Assembly (NCBI GenBank): GCA_047610385.1
Contig: JBLGAC010000022.1
Span: forward strand, 1 to 61,203
DNA length: 61,203 nt
DNA from: JBOCEF01 sp047610385
GTDB taxonomy: Bacteria > Pseudomonadota > Alphaproteobacteria > Rhodobacterales > Rhodobacteraceae
Reading direction: 5' to 3'
Shown piece after piece: positions 26,057-34,664 of the stretch. Position numbers and translations under genes: made by a program. Within the stretch, counting starts at the first letter, position 1. Every line of letters begins with the position of its first letter. The notes under the pieces are model-generated. The model searched no databases and was not told where the DNA came from. It worked only from the letters and a program-made list of their open reading frames with translations.

Positions 26057-28675
26057 ATGACGTTATCCTCAGACCCCAACCCTCGTGTGCTGCAACGACG
26101 TCTCGTCGCCATCGCGCCTTACGTCATCGTGCCCTGCATGTTCGCCGCGGGGCTTTTCGCGCTGGACCGACTGCTGGCGCAGGTGGATCTGCGCGAGGTG
26201 ATGGTTCAGGTTCGCGCCACACCGACCAGCATGCTGATCCTTGCGGGGTTCATGACGCTCGGGGCGTATTGCGCGCTGATCGGGTATGACTGGTCGGCGC
26301 TCAGGTATATCCGCAAGACGCTGCCGCTGCGCACGATCGCGCTGGGGGGGTTCTTGGGCTATGCGTTTGGCAACACGATCGGGCTGAATGCGGTGTCGGG
26401 GGGCGCGGTGCGCTACCGGATTTATTCCGCGCTGGGGCTGTCGGCCTATGACGTGGCGGCGATCGCGACCTTTGCATCGCTGTCCTACGGGATCGGTGCG
26501 ACGATGATCGGGCTTTGCAGCATTGCGATCCATCCGATGGCGCTGCATGGCGTGCTGCCCATTGATCCGGCGCTGCTGCGCTGGGGGGCCGCGGCGGTGC
26601 TGGCGGCGATGGTGCTGGGGCTGGGCGTGGTGTCGGTGCGGCGGATGACGCTGCACCTGTGGCGGTTCGCAATCCCTGCGCCGTCGCCGGGGATCATGGC
26701 GGGGCAACTTGGGTTCACCATCCTCGACATCGCGCTGTCGGCGGCGACGCTTTATGTGCTGCTGCCCACCGGCAGTCTGGATTTCGCGACGTTTGTGGCG
26801 GTGTTCGCCGCCGCCACCATGGCCGGGGTGCTGTCGCATGTGCCGGGCGGGGTGGGAGTCTTCGAAAGCGTGGTGATCGCCGCGCTTCCCGCTGAGGTGC
26901 CGATCCAGCACGCCGCCGCCGCGCTGCTGCTGTTCCGGCTGATCTATTACCTTGTGCCGTTCGGCATCGCGCTGATCCTGCTGGCATTGTCAGAACTTGC
27001 CGCCGCAGCCCCCGCCATGGCAGGCCCGCGGGCCGCGCGGATCGCTGGCGCCACCCGCACACTGCGGCCTGCATTCCGTGCCGCAAGCGCGGTGGCACCG
27101 CCTGCGCTGGCCGCGCTGACCTTTGCGGCAGGCGCGTGGATGCTGGTATCCGCGCTGATCCCGAGCATGAGCGAAACCGCTGAGGAGCTGGAGCTGCTGC
27201 TGCCGATCGCTTTCGTCGAAGGCGGGGCATTGTTATCAAGCATCATCGGCGTAATCTTGATCATCGTCGCCCATGGCCTTGCGCGCCGCATCGACGGGGC
27301 GTTCTGGATCGCACTGGCCGCCCTGCCCGCAGGCGCCGCGACGGCGCTGCTGCACGGGATTGATTATGACCGCGCGATCATCATGGTGCTGGCCGCGTTG
27401 GTGCTGCTGCCCTGCCGCCGGGAATTTCACCGCACCGCACGGCTGATGCAGGCAAGGCTAGAGGCCGGGTGGCTGGCGCTGATCTTCGGCGTGGCGGCAT
27501 CTGCGGCATTCTTGCTGTTCTTCTCCCACAAGGGCGGGGACTATGCCCATGAATTGTGGTGGCAGTTCGCCTTTGACGAAACCGCGCCGCGGGCCATGCG
27601 CGCCGGGCTGGTCGCCAGCCTTGCTATGACCGCAGCGCTGGTGATCCTGGCCCTGCGACCGCACCGGCGCCCGCCCGGCGCGCCGGATGCGGCCGATCTG
27701 GCGGATGCAGCGCGCATCATCCACGCGCAGGGCGCGCCCTATGCCAACCTCGCGTTTTCGGGCGACAAGGCAATAATGTTTTCGGACGCGCGCGATGCAT
27801 TCATCATGTACGGCGTGCAGGGGCGGTCATGGATCGCGCTTGGCGATCCGGTCGGGGCACCGGGATCAGCGGCGCAGCTGGCCTGGGCGTTTGCCGATGC
27901 CGCCAACTATGCTGGCGCACGCCCGGTGTTCTATGAGGTGACGGAGCGTCACCTGCCCCTGTGGATCGACATGGGCCTGACCCTGCACAAGCTGGGCGAA
28001 GAGGCGGCGGTGGACCTGCTTGCATTCACGCTGGATGGTCCTGCGCGCAAACGCATGCGCACTGCGTGGAACCGGGCGGGCCGCGATGGGCTGAGCTTTG
28101 AGCTGTGCGCCCCCCCCCACGCACCAGAATTGTTTGCAGCATTGGCGGACATCTCCGCGCAGTGGCTGGCGGGCAAGGACGTGCGGGAAAAGCGGTTCTC
28201 AGTCGGGCGGTTCGATGCAGACTATCTGGCCCGGTTCCCCATCGCACTGGTGCGGCTGAACGGGGCACCGGTTGCGTTCGCCAACGTGCTGGGCACCGCG
28301 CTGAACGACACTGCGTCGATTGATCTGATGCGCCACGGAACCGACGCGCCCAGCGGGGTGATGGAGTATCTGTTCACCGCCCTGATGCTGCGGATGAAAG
28401 AGGACGGCGCCGCGTGGTTCTCCCTCGGCATGGCACCGCTGTCAGGGCTTGAGGCACGGCGCGGCGCCTCGCTCTGGACCCAGTTCGGCGCGCATATCTA
28501 CCGCCATGGCGGGCATTTCTACAATTTCGAAGGCCTGCGCCGTTTCAAAGAAAAATTCGATCCCGAATGGCGCCCGCGCTATCTGGCCTGCGCCACCGCG
28601 CTGCCGCCCGTCGGCCCGCTGACCGACGCATCCTTGCTGATCGCGGGCGGGGCGCGGGGCCTGACGGGGCGCTGA
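26057..28675 (+). CDS. mprF: Aminoacyl-phosphatidylglycerol synthase/flippase MprF
   Basis: An 872-residue bifunctional membrane protein. Roughly residues 15-530 are a polytopic flippase domain (UPF0104/LPG_synthase_TM type) with the recognisable GNTIGLNAVSGGAVRYRIY and HVPGGVGVFESV segments. The C-terminal 300 residues are the cytosolic DUF2156/GNAT-like transferase with SRDAFIMYG-like GDPVGAP, RTAWNRAGRDG and SLGMAPLSGL blocks. MprF transfers lysine or alanine from aminoacyl-tRNA to phosphatidylglycerol and flips the lipid, lowering surface charge and raising resistance to cationic peptides. Start ATG 26057; the frame is open further upstream but lacks resemblance. Length fits the family (about 840-880). 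Confidence 0.9.
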   Translation: MTLSSDPNPRVLQRRLVAIAPYVIVPCMFAAGLFALDRLLAQVDLREVMVQVRATPTSMLILAGFMTLGAYCALIGYDWSALRYIRKTLPLRTIALGGFLGYAFGNTIGLNAVSGGAVRYRIYSALGLSAYDVAAIATFASLSYGIGATMIGLCSIAIHPMALHGVLPIDPALLRWGAAAVLAAMVLGLGVVSVRRMTLHLWRFAIPAPSPGIMAGQLGFTILDIALSAATLYVLLPTGSLDFATFVAVFAAATMAGVLSHVPGGVGVFESVVIAALPAEVPIQHAAAALLLFRLIYYLVPFGIALILLALSELAAAAPAMAGPRAARIAGATRTLRPAFRAASAVAPPALAALTFAAGAWMLVSALIPSMSETAEELELLLPIAFVEGGALLSSIIGVILIIVAHGLARRIDGAFWIALAALPAGAATALLHGIDYDRAIIMVLAALVLLPCRREFHRTARLMQARLEAGWLALIFGVAASAAFLLFFSHKGGDYAHELWWQFAFDETAPRAMRAGLVASLAMTAALVILALRPHRRPPGAPDAADLADAARIIHAQGAPYANLAFSGDKAIMFSDARDAFIMYGVQGRSWIALGDPVGAPGSAAQLAWAFADAANYAGARPVFYEVTERHLPLWIDMGLTLHKLGEEAAVDLLAFTLDGPARKRMRTAWNRAGRDGLSFELCAPPHAPELFAALADISAQWLAGKDVREKRFSVGRFDADYLARFPIALVRLNGAPVAFANVLGTALNDTASIDLMRHGTDAPSGVMEYLFTALMLRMKEDGAAWFSLGMAPLSGLEARRGASLWTQFGAHIYRHGGHFYNFEGLRRFKEKFDPEWRPRYLACATALPPVGPLTDASLLIAGGARGLTGR

Positions 28676-28688
28676 AGAAGCTAGGGCG

Positions 28689-29756
28689 CTAGGCCTCCAC
28701 CTCCACCCGCCCGATCGGGTGGGAACAGCAGGCGAGGATATATCCATCCGCGATGTCTTCGTCGTCGATGCCGCCCGAATGGACCATGTGCACTTCGCCG
28801 GACAATTTGCGGACCCGGCAGGTGCCGCAGACCCCAAAGGTGCAGCCTGACGGAATGTTCAGCCCCGCCGCCTTGGCAGCCCCCAGCACGGTGTCGGTTT
28901 CGCGGCAGGCAGCGGTGATGCCCGATCGGGTGAACACCAGCTCGGCCACCTCACTTTGCTGGGGGACCACGTCGTCATGCACCGGTTCGTCCGCCACGGT
29001 TTCGACCGGGGCGTGGAAGCTTTCCTGATGATAGTTGGCCATGTCATAGCCAAGCTCCACCAGCATCTCGCGCACCGATTGCATGAAGCTTTCGGGACCG
29101 CAGCACCAGACCTCACGCTCCAGATAATCGGGCGACATCAGGCCCAGCATCAGCTGGTTGAAGCGCCCGCGATAGCCGGTCCAAACCTCATACGGGTCCG
29201 CACCTGCCACCACGAAATGCAGCTTGATGCCCGGCACGCGCATGGCCATGTGCTGAAGCCTGCTGCGAAAAATCAGCTCTGACGGGCGGCGCGCGCATTG
29301 AATGAAGCAGGTGTCGGGATCGTCGCCGCCGTCAAACTGCCAACCAAGCATCGCCATCATCGGCGTCACGCCTGACCCGGCAGAAATGAACAGGTGCTTG
29401 CGCGCCGCCACAGGCCGGTCGGTTGGCAGCGCAAAGATGCCTGCCGGGCCGATGGCGCGGATGCGCATGCCCGGTTTCAGGTGATCGACCATCCAGCGCG
29501 ACGCGACTGAGCCTTCCTGCGCCTTCACCGTCACCGACAGCGTCAGCGGCCGCGACGGCGAGGATGAGATCGTGAAGGTCCGGTGCACCATCCCGCCCGG
29601 CAGCGGCAATTCCAGGGTCACGAACTGGCCGGGGCGATAATCAAACCACCCGCCCGAAGGCGCGCGGAACGCAAAGCTGCGCACATTCGGCGCCTCAGGG
29701 ATCACCATGGTGCATTCAAGCGGCTCTGCGTCGATCCAATAGGCGGGCGCGGTCAT
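28689..29756 (-). CDS. Ferredoxin-NAD(P)H reductase component of the demethylase system
   Basis: A 355-residue reductase with three modules. An FAD domain (RTFTISSSPS) is followed by an NAD domain (SAGSGVTPMMAMLGW) and, after a linker, a C-terminal plant-type [2Fe-2S] ferredoxin (CTFGVCGTCRVRKL with the last ligand in ILACCSHP). It passes electrons from NAD(P)H to the Rieske oxygenase encoded just upstream; the start overlaps that gene's stop as ATGA, so the two are made in step. This arrangement matches reductases of glycine betaine (GbcB) and stachydrine demethylases. Confidence 0.9.
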   Translation of the reverse strand: MTAPAYWIDAEPLECTMVIPEAPNVRSFAFRAPSGGWFDYRPGQFVTLELPLPGGMVHRTFTISSSPSRPLTLSVTVKAQEGSVASRWMVDHLKPGMRIRAIGPAGIFALPTDRPVAARKHLFISAGSGVTPMMAMLGWQFDGGDDPDTCFIQCARRPSELIFRSRLQHMAMRVPGIKLHFVVAGADPYEVWTGYRGRFNQLMLGLMSPDYLEREVWCCGPESFMQSVREMLVELGYDMANYHQESFHAPVETVADEPVHDDVVPQQSEVAELVFTRSGITAACRETDTVLGAAKAAGLNIPSGCTFGVCGTCRVRKLSGEVHMVHSGGIDDEDIADGYILACCSHPIGRVEVEA

Positions 29757-30988
29757 TGTGCGGCCACCATGCGCCGGCCGGTCAGGCGCGCGGTCATCGC
29801 ATCGGCATACCAGTCAACAAACTGGATCACGCCGCTTTCCTGAAGCACCGAATAGGGGCCGGGTTCATAGGACGGGGAATTGATGCCAAGCTGGTTCTGC
29901 TCCACCACATGGCGGTCTTCGTCATTGGTGGTGATCCAAACCTCAGTCAGGCGCGGCAGGTCGTAATCCACGCCTTCGACAGCATCCTTGTGCACCAGCC
30001 ATTTGGTGGTGACGCGGGTGTGCGTTGCGTCGATCGGCAGGATCGAGAACACCATCACCACATCCGCCAGAAAATGGTTCCAGCTGTTGGGGTAGTGGAA
30101 AAACAGCAAGGATCCCGGATCCTCAATGCCCACCGTGCCCAGCCGTTTGGCTGACGCGGTTTTGCCGTCCATTGTGTAGCTGACCGCGTCTCCAAGCAGC
30201 GGCACACGCACAAGGCGCCATTGTTCGCGCGCATCGATCACAAAGCGCGACGGCAGGCCCGCAGCTTCACATTTCGCCAGATGCGCTTCGATCACTGGGT
30301 CGGCGATGCCATCGCCGTTGCCGGCAATGTTGGGATTGTCGTCAAACGTCCGGCACAGGGCCGGGTGAGAGCCGGAGCAGTGATAGCATTCGCGGTTGTT
30401 CTCCATCACCAGCTTCCAGTTGCCGTTTTCAACGATGGTGCTTTCGGCGGCAACCTTGCAATTGGACAGGTCATGGGGGGCGAAATACCGCTCCGCCTGC
30501 TCAGCCATCGCATCGAACGCGGGGGGCACGTCGGCAAGGCAGATGAACACCAGCCCGGCAGCGTCGCGGCAATGCACCGGCTTCAGCCCATGTTTTGACG
30601 CATCGAAATCGGGGCCCATGTCGCGCGCCCACAGCAGCTTGCCGTCCAGATCATAGGTCCACTGGTGATAGGGGCAGACCAGTTTGGGGGCCGATCCCTT
30701 GGCCGATTGGCACAGGCGCGACCCGCGGTGGCGGCAGGTGTTGTGGAACGCGCGGATCATGCCACCAGCACCGCGCACGATGACGACGGAGTATTCCCCG
30801 ATCTCCATCGTCACGTGGTTGCCCTTTTTGGGGATCTCACAGGCCGGGATCGCGACCAGCCATTCGGCGTGCCAAATGTGGGCCATGTCGACCGCAAACA
30901 TCGCCGGGTCGGTGTACAGCGCGCGGGGCAGTGAATGGCGCGGTTTGCGCGACATCAGGGCAGCGAGCATATCTGAATCATAAGTCAT
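29753..30988 (-). CDS. Rieske oxygenase alpha subunit (betaine/stachydrine demethylase type)
   Basis: A 411-residue Rieske non-heme iron oxygenase. The [2Fe-2S] motif is CRHRGSRLCQSAKG to LVCPYHQW (C-x-H and C-x-x-H) and the catalytic iron site includes ENNRECYHCSGSHPAL and a later aspartate. The overall pattern is that of N-demethylating members: GbcA, which demethylates glycine betaine, and Stc2, which demethylates proline betaine. A neighbouring flavoprotein resembling N-methylproline or dimethylglycine demethylase fits either substrate. ATG at 30988 with AAGGA 10 nt upstream is preferred over 31015. It lies between the flavoprotein gene and its reductase on one strand. Confidence 0.88.
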   Translation of the reverse strand: MTYDSDMLAALMSRKPRHSLPRALYTDPAMFAVDMAHIWHAEWLVAIPACEIPKKGNHVTMEIGEYSVVIVRGAGGMIRAFHNTCRHRGSRLCQSAKGSAPKLVCPYHQWTYDLDGKLLWARDMGPDFDASKHGLKPVHCRDAAGLVFICLADVPPAFDAMAEQAERYFAPHDLSNCKVAAESTIVENGNWKLVMENNRECYHCSGSHPALCRTFDDNPNIAGNGDGIADPVIEAHLAKCEAAGLPSRFVIDAREQWRLVRVPLLGDAVSYTMDGKTASAKRLGTVGIEDPGSLLFFHYPNSWNHFLADVVMVFSILPIDATHTRVTTKWLVHKDAVEGVDYDLPRLTEVWITTNDEDRHVVEQNQLGINSPSYEPGPYSVLQESGVIQFVDWYADAMTARLTGRRMVAAQ

Positions 30989-31093
30989 CGTCGGCGGTCC
31001 TTGGCGAGGGAGCATATTCGGTCAATACCCCTGACCCGCGCGCCGCGACGTGCTGAAAGCGGCGCGCGAGAGATCGGATCAGACGCGCCCGTA

Positions 31094-33130
31094 TCAAAGA
31101 TCCTTCATCAGCCTGAGCGCGTCATAGATCGCCGCATGGGTGTTGCGCGCCGACACCGCGTCGCCGATGCGGAACAGCTGGAACGCGCCGCCCCGATTGG
31201 AGCGCACCGCCTGCGCGCGCCCGGCGATCAACGCGTCCTGATCCACGGCCCCAAGGTTCGATGACAGGGGCTTGAGGTCGAAATACAGCGCGTCCAGCGG
31301 CACGGTGCCATGGTTGACGACGATCTGGTCAAAGCTGCGTTCCTGCGCCAAATCCATGTAATCACTGCCGATCACCGCGGTCAGCTGGTTGCCATCGCGG
31401 CGCACCGATTTCAGTCGGTAGGTGACGGTGAAGCGCACGTCCTTGTCCTGAAGGCTGCGCATATAGGGCACGAGGTTCATTGCCATCACGTCAGGCGCAA
31501 AGCTGCGGTCGGGGGTCATGATCTCCACATGCGCGCCGGTGGCGGCGATGGTCTCAGCGGCCTGCAAGCCAGCGTGATCGCCTGCATCATCATAGACCAG
31601 CACCCTGCGCCCCGGGGACGCATCGCCCGATATGATGTCCCAGCTCGACACCACCAGATCATTGCCCGCCGTCAGCACATCGGTGTGCGCCATCCCGCCA
31701 GTGGCGACGATCACCAGATCAGGCGACAGGGCGGTGATGTCCGCGGCCTCGGCCCAGGTGTTGAACCGAAATTCAACATCGCGGGCGGCGCATTGGGCCA
31801 TGCGCCAGTCGATGATGCCGATCATCTCAGCCCGGCGTTTGTTGCGCGCGGTCAGGCGGATCTGGCCACCGGGGTGGGCGGCGGCCTCCAGCACGATCAC
31901 CTGATGGCCGCGTTCGGCCGCCACCCGCGCGGCCTCAAGCCCCGCGGGACCGGCGCCGATGATGGCAACGCGCTTGCGGGTGTCGGCAGGTGGGATGTCG
32001 TGGGGCATCGACAATTCGCGCCCCGTGGCGGCGTTGTGGGTGCACAGCGCATCGCCAGCCTGATAAATCCGGTCCAGACAATAGGTGGCCCCGACGCAGG
32101 GGCGGATGTCATGTTCGCGCCCTTCGATGATTTTGCGCACGATGTGCGGGTCGGCCATGTGCGCGCGGGTCATGCCGACCATGTCCAGCAGCCCCGCGCT
32201 GACCGCATGGCGCGCCGTCGCCACGTCGGGAATGCGTGAGGCGTGGAAAGTGGGCATGCCGGTCAGCTTGCGCACCTCGCCCGCGAAATCCAGATGCGGG
32301 GCGCTTTTCATGCCCTGCACCGGGATCACGTCGGTCAGCCCGGCATCGGTGTCGATGTGCCCGCGGATGACGTTCAGGAAATCCACCTTGCCGGTGCCGG
32401 CCAGAATTTTGCTGATCGCCAGCCCTTCGGTGGCCGTTATCCCGCCCTCTGCGTCCTCATCCGCGGTATAGCGAATGCCAACGATGAAATCGGTGCCGAC
32501 GCGCGCGCGCACTGCATCCAGAACCTCATGGGTGAACCGCAGGCGGTTGGTCAGCGATCCGCCATAGGGCGCGTCCAGCGTGTTGGTGCGGTCCGACCAG
32601 AACTGGTCCATCAGATGCCCGTAGGCCTGCAATTCAATGCCGTCGAGGCCCGCTTCCTTCATCCGCTCCGCCGCATCGGCGTAGTCGGTGATGATGCGGG
32701 CGATGTCCCAGTCCTCAAGCTTTTTGGGGAACGCCCGATGCGCGGCTTCGCGTTCATGCGACGATGACACGGCAGGCAACCAGTCGCCTTTGTTCCAATG
32801 GGTGCGGCGGCCCAGATGGGTCAGCTGGATCATCACCGCGCAGCCATGTTCGTGGCACGCATCCGCGACGTTGCGCATCCACGGCACCACCTCATCCTTA
32901 TACGCGAGGATGTTGTTGAACACCGGCGGGCTGTTTCGCGATACGGACGCCGACCCCGCGGTCATGGTCAGCGCCACCCCCGCCTTGGCGCGTTCTTCGT
33001 GATAGGCGCGATACCGGTCCTTGGGCATCCCATCTTCGGGATACGCGGGTTCATGCGCGGTGGTCATGATCCGGTTCTTCAAGGTCAGGTGTTTCAGCTG
33101 GTAGGGCTGCAAAAGCGGGTCTTTGGACAT
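31094..33130 (-). CDS. FMN/4Fe-4S/FAD flavoprotein demethylase (N-methylproline or dimethylglycine type)
   Basis: A 678-residue enzyme of the trimethylamine dehydrogenase/2,4-dienoyl-CoA reductase family. The N-terminal half is an Old Yellow Enzyme-type FMN barrel (LKNRIMTTAHEP, IQLTHLGRRTHW, GIELQAYGHLMDQFWSDRTN). A [4Fe-4S] cluster site follows, with cysteines in CVGATYCLDRIYQAGDALC, then an FAD/NAD domain (RVAIIGAGPAGLEAARVA). Enzymes of this build remove a methyl group from secondary or tertiary amines, and here it would take the product of the Rieske demethylase. Start ATG 33130 has GAGGGCCCCG upstream. It is the first gene of a three-gene operon and divergent from a TetR regulator. Confidence 0.88.
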   Translation of the reverse strand: MSKDPLLQPYQLKHLTLKNRIMTTAHEPAYPEDGMPKDRYRAYHEERAKAGVALTMTAGSASVSRNSPPVFNNILAYKDEVVPWMRNVADACHEHGCAVMIQLTHLGRRTHWNKGDWLPAVSSSHEREAAHRAFPKKLEDWDIARIITDYADAAERMKEAGLDGIELQAYGHLMDQFWSDRTNTLDAPYGGSLTNRLRFTHEVLDAVRARVGTDFIVGIRYTADEDAEGGITATEGLAISKILAGTGKVDFLNVIRGHIDTDAGLTDVIPVQGMKSAPHLDFAGEVRKLTGMPTFHASRIPDVATARHAVSAGLLDMVGMTRAHMADPHIVRKIIEGREHDIRPCVGATYCLDRIYQAGDALCTHNAATGRELSMPHDIPPADTRKRVAIIGAGPAGLEAARVAAERGHQVIVLEAAAHPGGQIRLTARNKRRAEMIGIIDWRMAQCAARDVEFRFNTWAEAADITALSPDLVIVATGGMAHTDVLTAGNDLVVSSWDIISGDASPGRRVLVYDDAGDHAGLQAAETIAATGAHVEIMTPDRSFAPDVMAMNLVPYMRSLQDKDVRFTVTYRLKSVRRDGNQLTAVIGSDYMDLAQERSFDQIVVNHGTVPLDALYFDLKPLSSNLGAVDQDALIAGRAQAVRSNRGGAFQLFRIGDAVSARNTHAAIYDALRLMKDL

Positions 33131-33156
33131 CGGGGCCCTCATCGCATTCTGGAAAT

Positions 33157-33174
33157 CTCGACATAAGTGTCGAG
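33157..33174. promoter_or_regulatory. Operator-like palindrome between the demethylase operon and tetR
   Basis: CTCGACATAAGTGTCGAG is a perfect 7-bp inverted repeat with a 4-nt spacer, 27 bp upstream of the operon start and 62 bp upstream of the TetR start. Size, symmetry and placement fit the binding site of the divergent TetR-family protein, which would control both genes. Confidence 0.7.
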
Positions 33175-33235
33175 CGCGCGGACCCTTCTGTCAAGAAATT
33201 TGCACGGGGGCCTGATTGCCGCTATAGCTCGCGCC

Positions 33236-33862
33236 ATGGATGACGCCTTCTCCCCCCCTCGCGGGTCCGCCGATGCGTGGATCGATGCGGCTTACGGCGT
33301 GCTGGTCGATCAGGGCGTGGAGGCCGTGAAGGTCATGACCCTGGCCAAGGCGCTGGGTCTGTCGCGCACAAGCTTTTATTGGCATTTCAAGGACCGCGGC
33401 GCGCTGCTGGCCGCCCTGCTGGACCGCTGGCGCGACAAGAACACCGGCACCCTGATCCGCCAGACTGAGGCCTATGCCGACACCATCACCGAAGCGGTGT
33501 TCAACCTGTTTGATTGCTGGATCACGCCCGATCTGTTCGATGCGCGGATGGATTTTGCGGTGCGCACTTGGGCGCGCGGCGACCCCGCCTTGACCCCGAT
33601 GTTGGCGGCAGCCGACCACGCCCGCATCGCGGCCATTGACGCGATGTTCCGCCGCTTTGGCTATGCGCCCGACCAGGCCGACACCCGCGCGCGGACCATT
33701 TATCTGACGCAGGTCGGGTATATTTCGATGATGGTGCAGGAACCCTCCGCCCCACGGCTGGCCCGGATGCCCGCGTATATAGAGGTGTTCACCGGCCGCG
33801 CCGCCACCCCGGCTGAGATTGCGCGCTTTATGGCCCGGCACGCGGATCTTATCCCTCAATGA
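33236..33862 (+). CDS. TetR/AcrR-family transcriptional regulator
   Basis: A 208-residue regulator. Residues about 12-58 form the TetR DNA-binding domain (AWIDAAYGVLVDQGVEAV, then LAKALGLSRTSFYWHFKDRGALLAALLDRW with the recognition helix). The C-terminal helical ligand domain includes DFAVRTWARGDP, typical of a subgroup near dehydrogenase operons. I use ATG 33236: the longer frame from 33167 would start inside the palindrome that is its likely operator. It is divergent from the demethylase operon and presumably represses it until a substrate or product binds. Confidence 0.87.
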   Translation: MDDAFSPPRGSADAWIDAAYGVLVDQGVEAVKVMTLAKALGLSRTSFYWHFKDRGALLAALLDRWRDKNTGTLIRQTEAYADTITEAVFNLFDCWITPDLFDARMDFAVRTWARGDPALTPMLAAADHARIAAIDAMFRRFGYAPDQADTRARTIYLTQVGYISMMVQEPSAPRLARMPAYIEVFTGRAATPAEIARFMARHADLIPQ

Positions 33863-33919
33863 TCCAAGCGCCGCGCACACAGCCTGCGCGGCCTACACAA
33901 CGCAACGATAACGCAGGCG

Positions 33920-34141
33920 TCAGACCGGCGCTGGCCGGCGGATCAACCCAGCAGCCCCGATCACAGCCGGGTGCAGGTCGGCCCCACCATCGGCAATATG
34001 TGCCAGCAGCTGCGCGCGCATCCGCGGTTCCCAAAAGTCGTTGATATGGGTTGCGACGGCGGCGCACTGGTCCTCATTCGGTTGGGTGGCGAAAAAACCT
34101 GCGATCTGGTTGGCCATGCGGATCAGCTTTTCATAGGTCAT
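33920..34141 (-). CDS. fdsD: Formate dehydrogenase subunit delta
   Basis: A 73-residue protein that fits the FdsD family: LIRMANQIAGFFATQPNEDQ, then ATHINDFWEPRMRAQLLAHI, the signature core. FdsD assists assembly or maturation of the molybdenum formate dehydrogenase FdsGBA. It is the last gene of the fds locus and the only member with no visible lesion. With fdsG, fdsB, fdsA and fdhD all damaged upstream, it probably has no enzyme to serve. Confidence 0.85.
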   Translation of the reverse strand: MTYEKLIRMANQIAGFFATQPNEDQCAAVATHINDFWEPRMRAQLLAHIADGGADLHPAVIGAAGLIRRPAPV

Positions 34142-34144
34142 TTA

Positions 34145-34659
34145 GGGTCTCTTTCGCTGTGTTTAAGGCGCTCGGGGTGGCTAACCGCAGACCAGGCGGC
34201 CGCGGCGCTGGCGTCCCTGCGCAGCGGCCAGCCCCTGCATGATGAAACCCGCGCGGTCCATGGCGCGGGGTTTTGGGTGCCGGCGGGCAGCACCGGCAAG
34301 GGCCGCAGTGCTTCGGCAAGGCTTTCGATCCCGCACAGCCCGCAGCCCACCGGCCCAGCCATGGTCCGCCGACGGTCCGACAGCGCGGCACCGGGCGCAT
34401 CGCGCAGCCACATCCGCGCCTCCAACCCATCGGGATGGTCGACGATCTCAATGTCCTCAATGCCGCCTGGGTCGGCCACGATGCCTTCGGAGATGCTGAA
34501 CCCCAGCGCGAAATCCACCAGATCGGCGGGGGATGCCATCATTACTGCATGCACCACACCGTCATAGCTGAACGCCACGGCGGTTTCCTCGGGCAAGGCC
34601 CGCGGCCGCGCGGCACCCTGCCCCAGCGGCGTAGCCGTCACGTGGCGCGCGGCCTCCAT
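34145..34659 (-). pseudogene. fdhD: fdhD, C-terminally truncated with an internal inverted piece
   Basis: FdhD transfers sulfur to the molybdenum cofactor of formate dehydrogenase. The first 125 or so residues are normal (PEETAVAFSYDGV, DLVDFALGFSISEGIV and the sulfur-transfer motif VGCGLCGIESL). After RPLPVLPAG, near 34283, resemblance to the family stops on this strand. The expected next part, including DETRAVHGAGFWVP, is found on the plus strand at about 34178-34285 in inverted orientation. The last roughly 110 residues (the REDVGRHNALDK region) are gone, and fdsD starts almost at once. Start ATG at 34659, 5 nt after the fdsA stop. Confidence 0.83.
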
Positions 34660-34664
34660 ACGGG

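Noticed and set aside
33167..33235. Longer TetR start at 33167
   Set aside because: It would put the start codon inside the operator-like palindrome and add residues not found in the family.
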